A DNA stretch of 64,000 bases from contig CM069877.1 in NCBI GenBank assembly GCA_036172665.1, forward strand, positions 24,515,001 to 24,579,000, read 5' to 3'. Position numbers and translations under genes: made by a program. This DNA is from Prosopocoilus inquinatus. Taxonomy: Eukaryota > Arthropoda > Insecta > Coleoptera > Lucanidae. This document shows positions 30,298-40,236 of the stretch, one piece after another (position 1 is the first letter of the stretch; every line of letters begins with the position of its first letter). The notes under the pieces are model-generated. The model did not search any database and was not told the origin of the DNA. It saw only the letters and a program-made list of their open reading frames with translations.

Positions 30298-32056
30298 CAC
30301 GGTGGCCAGAAAAATGCGGACAAACGCCAGGTAGAACGATTCTTTGTTCAATTCTGAGGCGATAATCTTAATCCAAAAAAGTTATGCGGTCCTTCCTTAA
30401 GGCGCACGAGACCATCAAACCTTAAGATGTACGGCTAAAATTTAGCAAAATTCGTCAAATTTATCTATGTAAAATCATTGTGGTGAAATTTAGAAATGGA
30501 ATTATCTCAAATGCATTGATGTAACTAATCGATTAATACCAATGGTTTACATTTTTAACATTTCTTCATTGGCTTTTTTGAAATTAAAGTACATATGGCA
30601 ACGTGGTACTGTAAGGCTGCTTGTTTAAAAGTAGTAAGTAGTTGTCAATTTTTGACGTTTCTCATGTGACATTTGGCTCTTGAAATAAGATAAACATTTT
30701 GTGCTGTTCTTAGTACCGAACAATGTTTACCTTTGGAGAATACGCCGACATGTATATGGTATTCGGATTTTGCAATGGAAATGCAAACTTGGCAAAAGAA
30801 GAATATCAAATACGGTATCCTCAACGGCGACATCCATCCACCAACACGTTCCGTAGAATGGATCAGCGACTTAGAGAAACTGGCTCCTTTATACCGAATT
30901 ATCGTAACAGCGGTAGACCTAGAGGGCGTCGAACAGTTCAATTAGAAGAGCAAATATTGGATGCTGTTTACGAAGATCCGACGTCCAGCACAAGACAAAT
31001 AGCTCGGGAACTAAATATTCCTAGCAAAACAACAGTGCACTCAGTACTATCTCAAAATTTGTTGCATCCGTTTCATGCAAGGAAAGTGCAGCCTTTGTAT
31101 GTGAACGATAATGTGCACAGAAGAATGTTTTGTAACAATATTTTACAAAGGATTCAAGAAGAGCCGAACTTTTTATTGCATATTCTCTGGAGCGACGAAT
31201 GCTTGTTTACGAGAGATGGCGTCTTTAATAGCCATAATTTTCATTTTTGGGCGGACGAAAATCCCAAGGCAGTAAGGGAAATTGGACATCAGAGAAGATT
31301 TTCGGTAAATGTTTGGCTGGGGATTTTAAATCTCCGAGTTGTTGGACCAATATTTCTTCCAAATCGTCTAAATGGAATTGAGTACGTTAACGTTTTAGAA
31401 GAAGTACTGGATAATATTCCACTGAATTTGAGACCCAACATGTTGTACATGCATGACGGAGCCCCTGCTCACAATGCCAGAATTTCTAGGGATTGGTTAA
31501 ACGAACACTTTCCGAATCGGTGGATAGGGCGTAACGGTCCAATAGCATGGCCGGCAAGATCTCCCGATATTAATCCTCTGGACTTTTTCGTTTGGGGGTT
31601 TTTAAAGGAAAAGGTCTATGCAACGCCTCCAGTGAACGAAGAGGATGTAATTAATAAAATTACGGCGGCAGTTCGATTAATCACCCCGGATATGTTGGAG
31701 CGCGTTTTGAATTCGCTTCCTCGAAGATTGGAATTATGTCTGGAAACTACCAATGGCTACCAATTTGAACAGTTCTTATAATTTTTTCATATTATCTTTA
31801 AATTTGAATACAATTGGTATCCATGTTAACATAAAATTCTTGCTAATTTGCGTATTTACCTGATTTATAGTAAATAATAAAATGATTACTACCACAGTAC
31901 TTGTCTGATTAGGTGTTGCCAAATTTACAATTCTTTTAAGCTGCTCGTGTGACTTAAGAAAGCACTGTACTACTTTTTTCAATTAAGATTGTCAACTCAG
32001 AATTAAACAAAGATTTGGCCTGCGTGGCGTTTGTCCGCATTTTTCTGGCCACCGTG
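30298..32056 (+). mobile_element. Tc1/mariner-superfamily transposon, DD41D type, intact
   Basis: Perfect 32-bp terminal inverted repeats start CACGGTGGCCAGAAAAATGC. TA lies on both sides (30296-30297 and 32057-32058). The 1759-bp element has one intact transposase ORF, so it may be autonomous. Confidence 0.9.
30723..31781 (+). CDS. DD41D mariner transposase (DUF4817-type N-terminus)
   Basis: This intact 352-residue ORF cuts and rejoins the element at TA sites. The N-terminal helix-turn-helix (MFTFGEYADMYMVFGFCNGN, YPQRRHPSTNTFRRM) is of the DUF4817 kind common in insect elements, followed by a GRPRG linker and a second HTH. The catalytic triad is Asp in WSDECLF, Asp in MHDGAPAHNA and Asp in SPDINPLDFF. 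I count 41 residues between the last two, so DD41D rather than the DD34D of classical mariners. The start is the first ATG after the leader, with the sequence context ACAATG. No frameshift or stop was found. Confidence 0.9.
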   Translation: MFTFGEYADMYMVFGFCNGNANLAKEEYQIRYPQRRHPSTNTFRRMDQRLRETGSFIPNYRNSGRPRGRRTVQLEEQILDAVYEDPTSSTRQIARELNIPSKTTVHSVLSQNLLHPFHARKVQPLYVNDNVHRRMFCNNILQRIQEEPNFLLHILWSDECLFTRDGVFNSHNFHFWADENPKAVREIGHQRRFSVNVWLGILNLRVVGPIFLPNRLNGIEYVNVLEEVLDNIPLNLRPNMLYMHDGAPAHNARISRDWLNEHFPNRWIGRNGPIAWPARSPDINPLDFFVWGFLKEKVYATPPVNEEDVINKITAAVRLITPDMLERVLNSLPRRLELCLETTNGYQFEQFL

Positions 32057-32175
32057 TATAATGAGCTACTTGTTAAAAAATAATTTATTAAACAATTGAT
32101 CATGGATTAAAACTTAGCGATCAAGGTATTTATTCATACACGCGGAGACAAAACAAAACTGTTTTTTTTTTATAG

Positions 32176-32657
32176 AAATCTGAATTGTTTCTTTTGGATA
32201 AAGAAATTGAATTTTTATTCAGAAAGCGTGCATTGGATATTCAAGACGATTTACCAGCATGGTTTAATTTGAACAAATACCAGTGGAAACGAACGTTCAA
32301 ACTTGTTAAGGTAAATTGTTTACACCATTGCTCACGATAAACCGTCATGATATGACCTTATTAAATTACAAAGCAGCGCAATGTTTAACGGTCCAGAAAT
32401 ATCTCGAACACCAACAGAAAAAAGACATGGTTCTTGAAACAATAAACAACTGGGAAAGGATCATCCTCGGGAACGAATTCGGAACGCGTAATCAATTAAA
32501 GCTACAAACAAAATTAGTTAGAGCAATTAAGCTTCAGGAAGAGTTGAGACTTGATAAAATAAAAACATACATACAGTACAACAGAAATCTAGCGTCGTCT
32601 ATAATGAATCAAGAAAGAAGAAGGAAAATGAAGTGCAAAGCCTTTCAAGAATTGTAA
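32176..32657 (+). CDS. Unidentified coding-like segment, possibly two exons
   Basis: After a polypyrimidine-TATAG acceptor-like site, a frame from 32176 reads DKEIEFLFRKRALDIQDDLP and KYQWKRTFKLVK, up to a possible AAG/GTAAAT donor at 32310. A second open frame (about 32350-32657) gives a Lys/Glu-rich, helical, basic protein ending KMKCKAFQEL. The composition is protein-like rather than random. I do not recognise it. I also could not find an AG acceptor that joins the two parts cleanly in frame. It could be host exons trapped near the relic, or a gene of the virus-like element. Confidence 0.35.
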
Positions 32658-32796
32658 ATGAATAAAAATAAACTGTAAAATATAATTACAATTAAACAAA
32701 TTAGTTTTTTTTTACATTTTTTATTTTATAATTATTTTTAGGTCACATAATAAGAATAAGAATTCAAAATGTTTTACATTCTCGAACGTTTTCAAT

Positions 32797-33258
32797 TCAC
32801 TGATACAACAAATTTACGTGATCTTTCGCACAATTTAGAGTATTATTAACTTGTAGATTGCAATGATTTTGGGTATAATTTCGTTTTAAAATTCTTAAAT
32901 TTGGATATTCAAGCTGATCTAAATCTAAAATTTGATTAGTTATCATTTTATTCAAAACTTTTTCTTTGCTGAGTCCTTTGACGAAAACGACTTTGTTTCC
33001 GACGATGGCTTGTATGTAATTACCGATCTTTTCCTGGGGTAGATAGTAGTCGTGCGATGTATTCCAATCCAGACCATGTAAATACCTGGTTGTCCAGTCG
33101 ACGTGTTTCTTTAATTTTTCAGAAAACCAAGATGAATTTTGCGGCGATGATCCAAAGGCGTGGTGTATAAGTTTTGTCTTCACGTCGAATATTGCCACCT
33201 CCCTGATAATAAAATCCCTCTCCTTATATTGGAAACCTTGTATGTCGATTATGTACAT
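32797..33258 (-). CDS. 153-aa conserved-type ORF of virus-like relic B, intact
   Basis: The minus-strand ORF starts at an ATG (33258) and begins MYIIDIQGFQYKERDFI. It continues with REVAIFDVKTKLIHHAFG and a WTTRYLHGLDW segment, and ends in TGA at 32797-32799. The opening IDIQGF with an acidic residue and the alternating hydrophobic strands recall a family common in insect genomes that looks RNase H/exonuclease-like. That assignment is from memory and unproven. It lies just 3' of the integrase on the same strand. Unlike every neighbour it has no stop or frameshift. Confidence 0.5.
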   Translation of the reverse strand: MYIIDIQGFQYKERDFIIREVAIFDVKTKLIHHAFGSSPQNSSWFSEKLKKHVDWTTRYLHGLDWNTSHDYYLPQEKIGNYIQAIVGNKVVFVKGLSKEKVLNKMITNQILDLDQLEYPNLRILKRNYTQNHCNLQVNNTLNCAKDHVNLLYQ

Positions 33259-33371
33259 TTTTATCGCTTCACAATAAACTATCGTGTGCAAAGCTTCGTT
33301 GATACTTTTTCACTAACATATTACGGATGCTGGCACGTTTTTTTTTAGGTAATTCCTCACTTACTCATTCC

Positions 33372-33972
33372 TCATTCCTCACGTGTTTTATCTAAACCTA
33401 ACCATTTCACAAACACTTTATTTTTATTTCTCTTTAAAACTTTTTTCACGAGATAAATGTCTGGATATTTTACTTGTAATTGTTCTCTATAAAATCCTCC
33501 TAATATATCGCTTCCCGTTGCGTCTTTTAATAAATAAGTGATCGGATTTGTGAGTTGTATTTTTCGAATCGTAAAAATTTCCGTCGACCAATTAGGCATG
33601 TATTTTTTTATCAGAAATTCCTCTAATTTTTGAAATGCGTACATTGAATTTTTTATTCTTAATGTCAACTAACTTAATACTGCTGTAGACGGTGTCTAAT
33701 AATTTCTTTTCGTTTTCTTTTCCAACTTCAATCGGCTTCATACCGACAGTTCTGTGCTTCGTGTTGTATTTTTCCACAATATGTTTTAATATGTTTACCC
33801 ATTTGTAGTTACCTTGCAGACTAAAGTTTCTAAACATGTCGTTTCTAATTGTCCTATTTGTCCTATAGTTTCCGTTACGCATAATACAACTGGAGCCCCT
33901 GTAAATGTTATGTATAAAAAAAATACACTCGATGATAATGGTGATAGCATAGTATTTGAAAGCAAATACCAA
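33372..33972 (-). pseudogene. Polinton/adintovirus integrase, C-terminal half with chromodomain-like end
   Basis: A first frame (33972 down to 33592) contains GNYKWVNILKHIVEKYNTKH and MKPIEVGKENEKKLL, the region after the catalytic Glu of retroviral-type integrases in Polintons. It shifts near 33660 into a frame with NWSTEIFTIRKIQ, TNPITYLLKD and a chromodomain-like YLVKKVLKRNKNKVFVKWLG. The zinc module and both catalytic Asp residues are absent upstream. The sequence there (33850-33960) does not read as integrase, so the gene is truncated and frameshifted. Integrases of this kind insert Polinton-type DNA with 5-6 bp target duplications. Confidence 0.75.
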
Positions 33973-33982
33973 TCATAATACA

Positions 33983-34210
33983 TTAAAATACGAAATAAAG
34001 AGGAACATAATTATACATTACGAGAAACCGAATTCGATTGCGCCACTGTTGGGATTCGATAGAAAAAAACTGAATGCAAATATAACATACAAATCCGATT
34101 TTGCTATTAACATTTCTAAAGTAAATGCGATTTGCTTTGAATGTAATGTAGTTACTAATTCCTATAGCAACAACAATCAAGATCATCTGTTCGATGAAAT
34201 CAGATATTAA
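33983..34210 (+). pseudogene. Fragment of second capsid-like (penton-type) protein, relic B
   Basis: The plus-strand frame reads KYEIKRNIIIHYEKPNSIAP, LLGFDRKKLNANI and INISKVNAICFECNVV before a stop. The LLGF...INI-VN-ECN pattern matches the protein that usually precedes the major capsid gene in insect Polinton/adintovirus loci, a probable minor or penton-type capsid protein. This is from general knowledge. The 5' part is missing and the 3' part is cut short. It overlaps the start of the minus-strand integrase relic. Confidence 0.55.
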
Positions 34211-35151
34211 CTCGGCGGATCCGTAATCGATAGAGCTAGAAATTCAGGTATCACCTCTGTTTTGAAGGGGTACGTCTCTTTCAGAAACAACGATTACATA
34301 AGATACAACAACGCATGTTGGAATCACCTTGAAAATCCTTTAATTGCCGATCTGCAAGGAAATTTTAGAGTTTGCATTCCGTTGAAGATTCTGCTCGGTT
34401 TCTCTGAAGATTATAAAAAAAAATTTTGGTTAATGTGCAACAAGAATTAGTGCTCATTAGAAGTTCTTCAGATCTCAACGCAACCATTACCACGAAGAAC
34501 GGGGAAAGACATAAAATAGAACTTTTAAAAATATTATTGAAAATTCCTCATGTTCAAGTTTCCGTCGCCGAAAAATTAGAATTACTTAGATATATCGACA
34601 AAGGAAGAGATCTCTAACTCGCATTTAGAGCATGGGAACTACACGAACTACCTCTCTTACAACAGACGACACAACACACCTAGAACGTTAAAGCGAGCAG
34701 TCAATTAAAAAAGCCGAGTTTCATTATCGTAGGTTTTCAAACCAGCAGAAAAAATGATATCTTAAGAAACACCAATTATTTTGATCATTGCAACTTAACA
34801 AACATAAAATTGTATTTAAATTCAGACGTCTATCCCTACGATAATCTGAATTTAAATTTTGAATAACATCAATTCGCCATTTTGTACGAAATGTACGCCC
34901 AGTTTCAACAGTTCTACTATTATAAAACTGCAGGCGAACCGTGTTTTAATTTTTCAAAATTTAAAGATTTAGCACCGTTAGTTGTGATCGATTGTAGCCG
35001 ACAAAACGAAACACCGAAATCGGGAACCGTAGATATACGATTAGAATTTGAAACCAGTAAAAACGTAACCGCATATACCTGCGCCTATTGTTTAATATTA
35101 CACAGGTTAGTTAAGTACAATCCGCTCACGAATATAGTAAAATTGTTCTAA
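34211..35151 (+). pseudogene. Major capsid protein (double jelly-roll type), relic B, frameshifted
   Basis: Segments in successive frames read ITSVLKGYVSFRNNDYIRYN with LQGNFRVCIPLKILLGFSED, then QELVLIRSSSDLNATI, an AFRAWELHELPL block, FIIVGFQTSRKND, and finally KDLAPLVVIDCSRQNETPKS followed by VDIRLEFETSKNV and the end VKYNPLTNIVKLF. Together they span most of the capsid family seen in insect virus-like elements. A frameshift near 34430 and a TAA at 34615-34617 are followed by further stops near 34670 and 34865. The stop at 35149-35151 precedes the zinc-ribbon ORF by 6 bp. The protein would form the icosahedral shell. Confidence 0.7.
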
Positions 35152-35157
35152 AGAAAA

Positions 35158-35340
35158 ATGCCCATTCCAACAAAATACATTTGCCCCAAATGGAAAGGGG
35201 AGACCGACATACCGGGATTTAAACGTGTCGGTACACGTTTAAATCCCGGTATCTATCTGTAAGACACGGTTGTCTTACAGATCAATTGTTGAAAGATCTT
35301 CATGGAAAAAGCACTGGTAATTTACTGTATAGTTTTCTAA
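35158..35340 (+). pseudogene. Zinc-ribbon mini-ORF, relic B, disrupted by a double hairpin
   Basis: It starts MPIPTKYICPKWKGETDIPG, parallel to the 41-residue ORF of relic A, but the second Cys of CPKC is Trp. A 60-bp double-hairpin rearrangement (35209-35282) then destroys the rest. Sequence homologous to the relic A version resumes at CAGATCAATTGTTGAAAGA. Confidence 0.6.
35209..35282. repeat. Two adjacent perfect hairpins, each with loop CGGT
   Basis: Hairpin 1 has a 20-bp stem (35209-35228 with 35233-35252) and loop CGGT. Hairpin 2 has a 12-bp stem (35255-35266 with 35271-35282) and loop CGGT. Neither exists in relic A at the matching place. Confidence 0.9.
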
Positions 35341-35656
35341 GTACTTTACATGTAATGCTTTTTTTATTAAAATAATTATTTATAATTTAATGTATGTGTT
35401 TTGTTTCGATCTAAGCAAAACATAAACCCGAAAGATGAAGACGCAAGAAAAGTGTATTTTAAAAGCACGAATTAATTTGTATAATCGAATTTGATAGAGC
35501 GAAAAGACAAGTGATCGTGCGTTTGAAGGTTAAAGAAGTAGAATTCGATTTAAGCAAATTAAATACGCAAACAACAAACGAAGTCGTTAAAAAATAAAAT
35601 ATAATTTCTTAAATAAAAAGTATGTATCTTAATTAGTATGTTTTATTATCAATTAG
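35284..35656. other. AT-rich tail of relic B, no gene seen
   Basis: Only short frames. It corresponds in position to 7474 onward in relic A. Confidence 0.4.
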
Positions 35657-36560
35657 TTCATAAATAAACACGTTATTTTTGAACGAGCGTTTTATCAATC
35701 CTCCTGACCTCTTGCTTGACCCCTCCCGATTTCGCTGTTTGCCGCGGGCGCGCGAATCTTACTTCGCATATTTTCTGCTTACCTGCTACCGTCCACAATT
35801 CAATTCACCCGTTTAAACAGGTAAGCTATTTTTTACCTCTACCAAGGATAGCCTAGGGGATGCCCGCACATCACTTCACCTGAGAAAAAAATTTCCACCC
35901 GTCTTTTACGCACACTTCTTGCAAAATTACGCGTCAACGCAAGAACTAGCGTCAGCAAAAAAAATCTCTTACGACCTCCTCTGGTCATTGACGACGGCGC
36001 TTCTTCGAGAGAACCAGAAAAAAATTCTTCTGCGACCACCTCTTTCAGTTACAAGAACCAAAGGGGTTATTTCGTCTGCACAAAAAACTATCCCTCAATT
36101 ACTTCTTCAGCACTGAAGACTACCCCTAAACGGTGATGACCTTCAACGGTGGTCACTGCGGATGGAAGTGCCATCGAGCTGTCCCAGGATCCCTCTAGTA
36201 TTACTACTAATATCGCTTTATTTTATACAAAGGAACGTAAACACATGGTCACAATACAAGTACAATGAGTAAAAACAACAAAGCAAAAGGAAATAAAATT
36301 CAACGTGCGCTGGCTGCACTGGAAAATCTAGTTTAACGCAATGAATAATGCCACGCCGCGCGAAATCAAAATCAAACTACAAATATAATCTAAACACAAC
36401 ACTAATGAGGAGAAATTACGCTCCGCGTAACTAGGCACAGCGGCAACAACGAAGGAATTCGGCGCATGAATCGCTCGCAGGCGGTAATCCAAAGCGGATA
36501 CTTCCTATCGCGCAAAGACGTGCTTATCATATGATCAGTTGATAATTATAACATAAAATT
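35657..36560 (+). repeat. Long inverted repeat, left copy (~0.9 kb)
   Basis: The sequence from AATAAACACGTTATTTTTGA through CAGTTGATAATTATAACA is the inverted counterpart of 45323-46087. The left copy contains about 150 bp (around 36030-36180) that are missing on the right. It abuts relic B on its left and repeat X on its right. It could be a Polinton-type terminal repeat, an LTR in opposite orientations, or an independent element. Confidence 0.8.
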
Positions 36561-36561
36561 A

Positions 36562-37147
36562 TGCCTGGAGGCATTGACTCTCGATGACAGCGGAAACAGC
36601 CGGCCAAAGCCGCTTAATGTACGGTTTCCTCAAACAGGAACGGAACGTACTTTACGAAACAGGAAGAAACTTCCACAAACACACAATGCTGTCACAACGA
36701 GAGATAAAGCGGGACTCGTGTACTGAATTCACTCGGGTTCACGCGTGAAGAGAAGAGGGGTACGAGAAAAAGGAGAGGCGAGATGAGACTGCCAATCACC
36801 GTGGAATATTACATTATTATTATGTCAACAACAACCAACCAAAACGGCTTAAATACCGGGGGACAATTTCTGTTCGGCCAGCTTGAGAACGTTTATGAAT
36901 TTCGAAAGATTGCACCATATTTCGTCACTCTAAAAATGCTACATAAAGAATCAACTTAGCCGAAAATTAACTTTCAAATCCCATTTTCCTTATCCTAAAT
37001 TTTACAGGAAAGATTTGTAACCTGGGGAAACTTTGAAAGCATGTCCGCGAAACGCAAAGGGTTCGCTAGGGCGGGTCTGCGAAAGAAATTCCACAGAAAA
37101 ACCATATACAGGGTGTCTCGGGGTCGGGCAGAAATTGAACGGTAACA
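36562..37147 (-). repeat. Solo-LTR-like repeat X, copy 2 (inverted)
   Basis: The reverse complement of 10294-10853 with small indels. The ends TGTTACC and GGCA are preserved. It lies directly against the inner end of the left long inverted repeat. Confidence 0.6.
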
Positions 37148-37619
37148 ATCCCCCTCTTATAACGGTAGAAATTTTGCTACAGGTAAAATTTTTATAGTAA
37201 GCCAGATGAAACGGGTCCAAAACCAAAAGCACAGGTTGAGCTACCAAGACCTGCAGTATGGCAAGAAAGGGGTGAAGATATGCACGGAGCAAAAAAACGG
37301 GGAGGGGGGGAATGACAAATGGGTCAACCAAACGGACGGACGACAAACGCGGACGGAAACTCATAGTCTAAGACTGCGGGGAAAATTTTAAACGACGAAA
37401 AATTCGGTAAAGCTGCGTGAAAAATTCAAACCAAGAGTCACCCAAACAACACCACGACCACACGGGTCACCGAGCGGATTGGTACGCGAAGAGAACGAAA
37501 AGAGGAAACGAGAAGTCAGGTGGGGTCCGCATGTCGATAAACATCGCCATCGTCTGACCAAGAAACACCACGCCACTTGGCACAAACAAGAAGAGGAAGT
37601 TAACTATACCAATCCGAAT
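37148..37619. other. Unassigned moderately GC-rich DNA
   Basis: No domain-like translation. A GGGGAGGGGGGG run lies near 37300. Confidence 0.4.
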
Positions 37620-37637
37620 TAAGGAGTTCGCCCATTA

Positions 37638-37695
37638 GACCGTAATAGGACCGTAATAGGACCGTTATAGGACCGTATTAGGACCGTATCCGGAC
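37638..37695 (+). repeat. 11-bp minisatellite (GACCGTAATAG)n
   Basis: About five imperfect tandem copies lie in the left palindrome arm only. The right arm has one copy. Confidence 0.8.
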
Positions 37696-38210
37696 CGACA
37701 CAGTCAATAAAACGTTCTTTCCATATACTTAAATGGGGTAACGCCCACTAGACCGTATCGTCTCCGACAGGCTTCAGACCGTGCCGGGCCCGCCAGACAA
37801 ATTTGCCGGCGACGAAATTCTCCGAACCGTTGCTTAGCAACGACATGCCATTTGATTTCATTCGGCATCGGCAGCCCAAATCACTGTCAAATTTATTTTA
37901 GAAAGGGCGACCAGATTTTTCAACAAATAAATGCATTACGTGAACATGCACATTGAAGGGTGAAATAGAATATGAGTTCTCTAGTTAGTAGTTATTTAGA
38001 AACTAGAGAAAATAAGGACAGTGCTGTATCTATCCTAATTTTTCTTAATAAATACCAAAACGCTTCAAAAGATAAAATATAATAACTATTTAACCAATTC
38101 GATCACATAAATATATATTTATGAACACATTCTATTAAACTTTTCGTCCTCCGTAGTTCGTATAAAGTTCGTAAAATTATGTCACACCGTTGCTATGTAT
38201 TATGTATATA

Positions 38211-39531
38211 CCGGCTGTTTCAACTTGGGTGTGCACTGAAGGGATCTCCTGAACCGTAAGAGATACAAATTCGGTTAAATGGAAGAAAAGTTGCATAAAT
38301 CAATGCCTAATTCGCATCCATTGAGAGAATGATTTTTTTCTTATTTCTTCTTGAGATATTAATGAAAATGTGAAAAAATCGATTTTCTTTTTCTCTCTGT
38401 ATCTCTTTTATTATACATAATTTTGAAATTCTGATTTAACTTTCTACAGGCACTTTTTGATTCTGCTTCGAGTAAGAGTAATAGAATTGAAGTCAAACGT
38501 TTCGTCTTCCCACGACCATCATCAGTTTCGATTTTTTAAATACAACTTTATGTCTTTTTATTGTTCTATTCGATAGCATTTTTTCTCCTGATTGTAACGG
38601 TATATCACACTTAATAGTTGATATTAATCTGAGGCTTAAATAATACAGATTTTTATGTGAAAATTTTATTTAATACATAATTTCAAATTTTTAGTTCGTT
38701 TAAGTAAGTGTGTTCTTCGTCTATAATTTTTATTCACCTTATTTTTTCTGTTCTTGTAATTTAATATGTTTATACTGATGTTTATTTGGTTTGTGTTAAC
38801 CACCTCATATCATTTAGTCAATATTTATTGACTTTTCCTCTTCCGACAACTGAATGTTGTTGCTAATACTTAACAAATAAAAAAAGAGGTTAGGAATAGA
38901 TTTGCATTATTAAGAAAAACATGACGAAACGATATCAGTTTTTTTGTCATATTCCAACTTTACTTGAAAAAAAGGTATTAAGTATTATACTCACTGAAAT
39001 CAAAAGAAAAAATGCTTTCGACTAGAATAATAAAAATATAAGAAAAGGTACAAAAAATTTGAAATTATGTATTAAATAAAATTTTCACATAAAAATCTGT
39101 ATTATTTAAGCTTCAGATTAATATCAACTATTAAGTGTGATATACCGTTACAATCAGGAGAAAAAATGCTATCGAATAGAACAATAAAAAGACATAAGTT
39201 GTATTTAAAAAATCGAAACTGATGATGGTCGTGGGAAGACGAAACGTTTGACTTCAATTCTATTACTCTTACTCGAAGCAGAATCAAAAAGTGCCTGTAG
39301 AAAGTTAAATCAGAATTTCAAAATTATGTATAATAAAAGAGATACAGAGAGGAAAAATAATCGATTTCTTCACATTTTTATTAATAACTCAAGAAGAAAT
39401 GAGAAAAAATCATTCTCTCAATGGATACGAATTAGACATGGATTCATGCAACTTTTCTTCCATTTAACCGAATTTGTATCTCTTACGGTTTAGGAGATCC
39501 CTTCAGTGCACACCCAATTTGAAACAGCCGG
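38211..39531. mobile_element. TA-flanked fold-back element with ~480-bp inverted arms
   Basis: It starts CCGGCTGTTTCAACTTGGGT and ends with the near-perfect complement. TA lies on both sides (38209-38210 and 39532-39533). Arms of about 480 bp are separated by about 350 bp of AT-rich DNA. There is no transposase, so it is a non-autonomous, Tc1/mariner-type candidate. Confidence 0.8.
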
Positions 39532-40236
39532 TATGTTGTTAATAAATAAGTTTTAAAAATAAAATGCTTCATTTTACAACATTAATATAAACCAAGAGCT
39601 GTTTCTCGGCTAAAACTAGATTGGCTATACATCCAACATTGCGCTGAATCGTCCGGAAATGTAAGCAATGAATCCGCAAACACGTTTGACCAACAGTTAT
39701 CAAGCATTCGGCAAAACATTGCTGTTCAGTATTATTTTATATTCAAGAAGTTAGAAACAATTTATTGCTGTATCTTACCTTATGTATTAAGAAAAATTAC
39801 ATGTGGCGCAGCTTTCTACAACTTTTTGAAAGATAATGAAAAAGTTCTTGTGAATGAACAAACTCTAGAAGCTTTTTGGCATTTATTAAGAAAAATGAGA
39901 TTAGATACAACACTGTCGTTATTTTCTTAAGTTTCTAAATAACTACTAACTAGAGAACTCATATTCTATTCCATCCTTCAATGTGCATGTTCACGTAATG
40001 CATTTGTTGAAAAATCTGGTCGCCCTTTCTAAAATAAATTTGACAGTGATTTGGGCTGCCGATGCCGAATGTAATGAAATGTCTTGTCGTTGCTAAGCTC
40101 CGGTTCGGAGAATTTCGTCGCCGGTAAATTTGTCTGGCCGGGGCCGGTACGGTCTGAAGCCTGTCGGAGACGATACGGGCGTTTTTTGACTGTGTCGGTC
40201 CGGATACGGTCTAATGGGCTAACTCCTTTAATCCAC

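Larger units (their letters stand above)
37620..40236. repeat. Large nested palindrome, outer arms
   Basis: The outer arms (about 37620-38040 and 39930-40236) are inverted copies. Shared blocks include CATTAGACCGTA, GACACAGTCAA, GGCGACGAAATTCTCCGAACCG (with its complement at about 40100) and GGCGACCAGATTTTTCAAC with its complement at about 40005. The central part holds a second, TA-flanked fold-back element (38211-39531). A 3' stretch near 39800-39930 reads AAFYNFLKDNEKVLVNEQTL, a possible transposase scrap. Confidence 0.75.
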
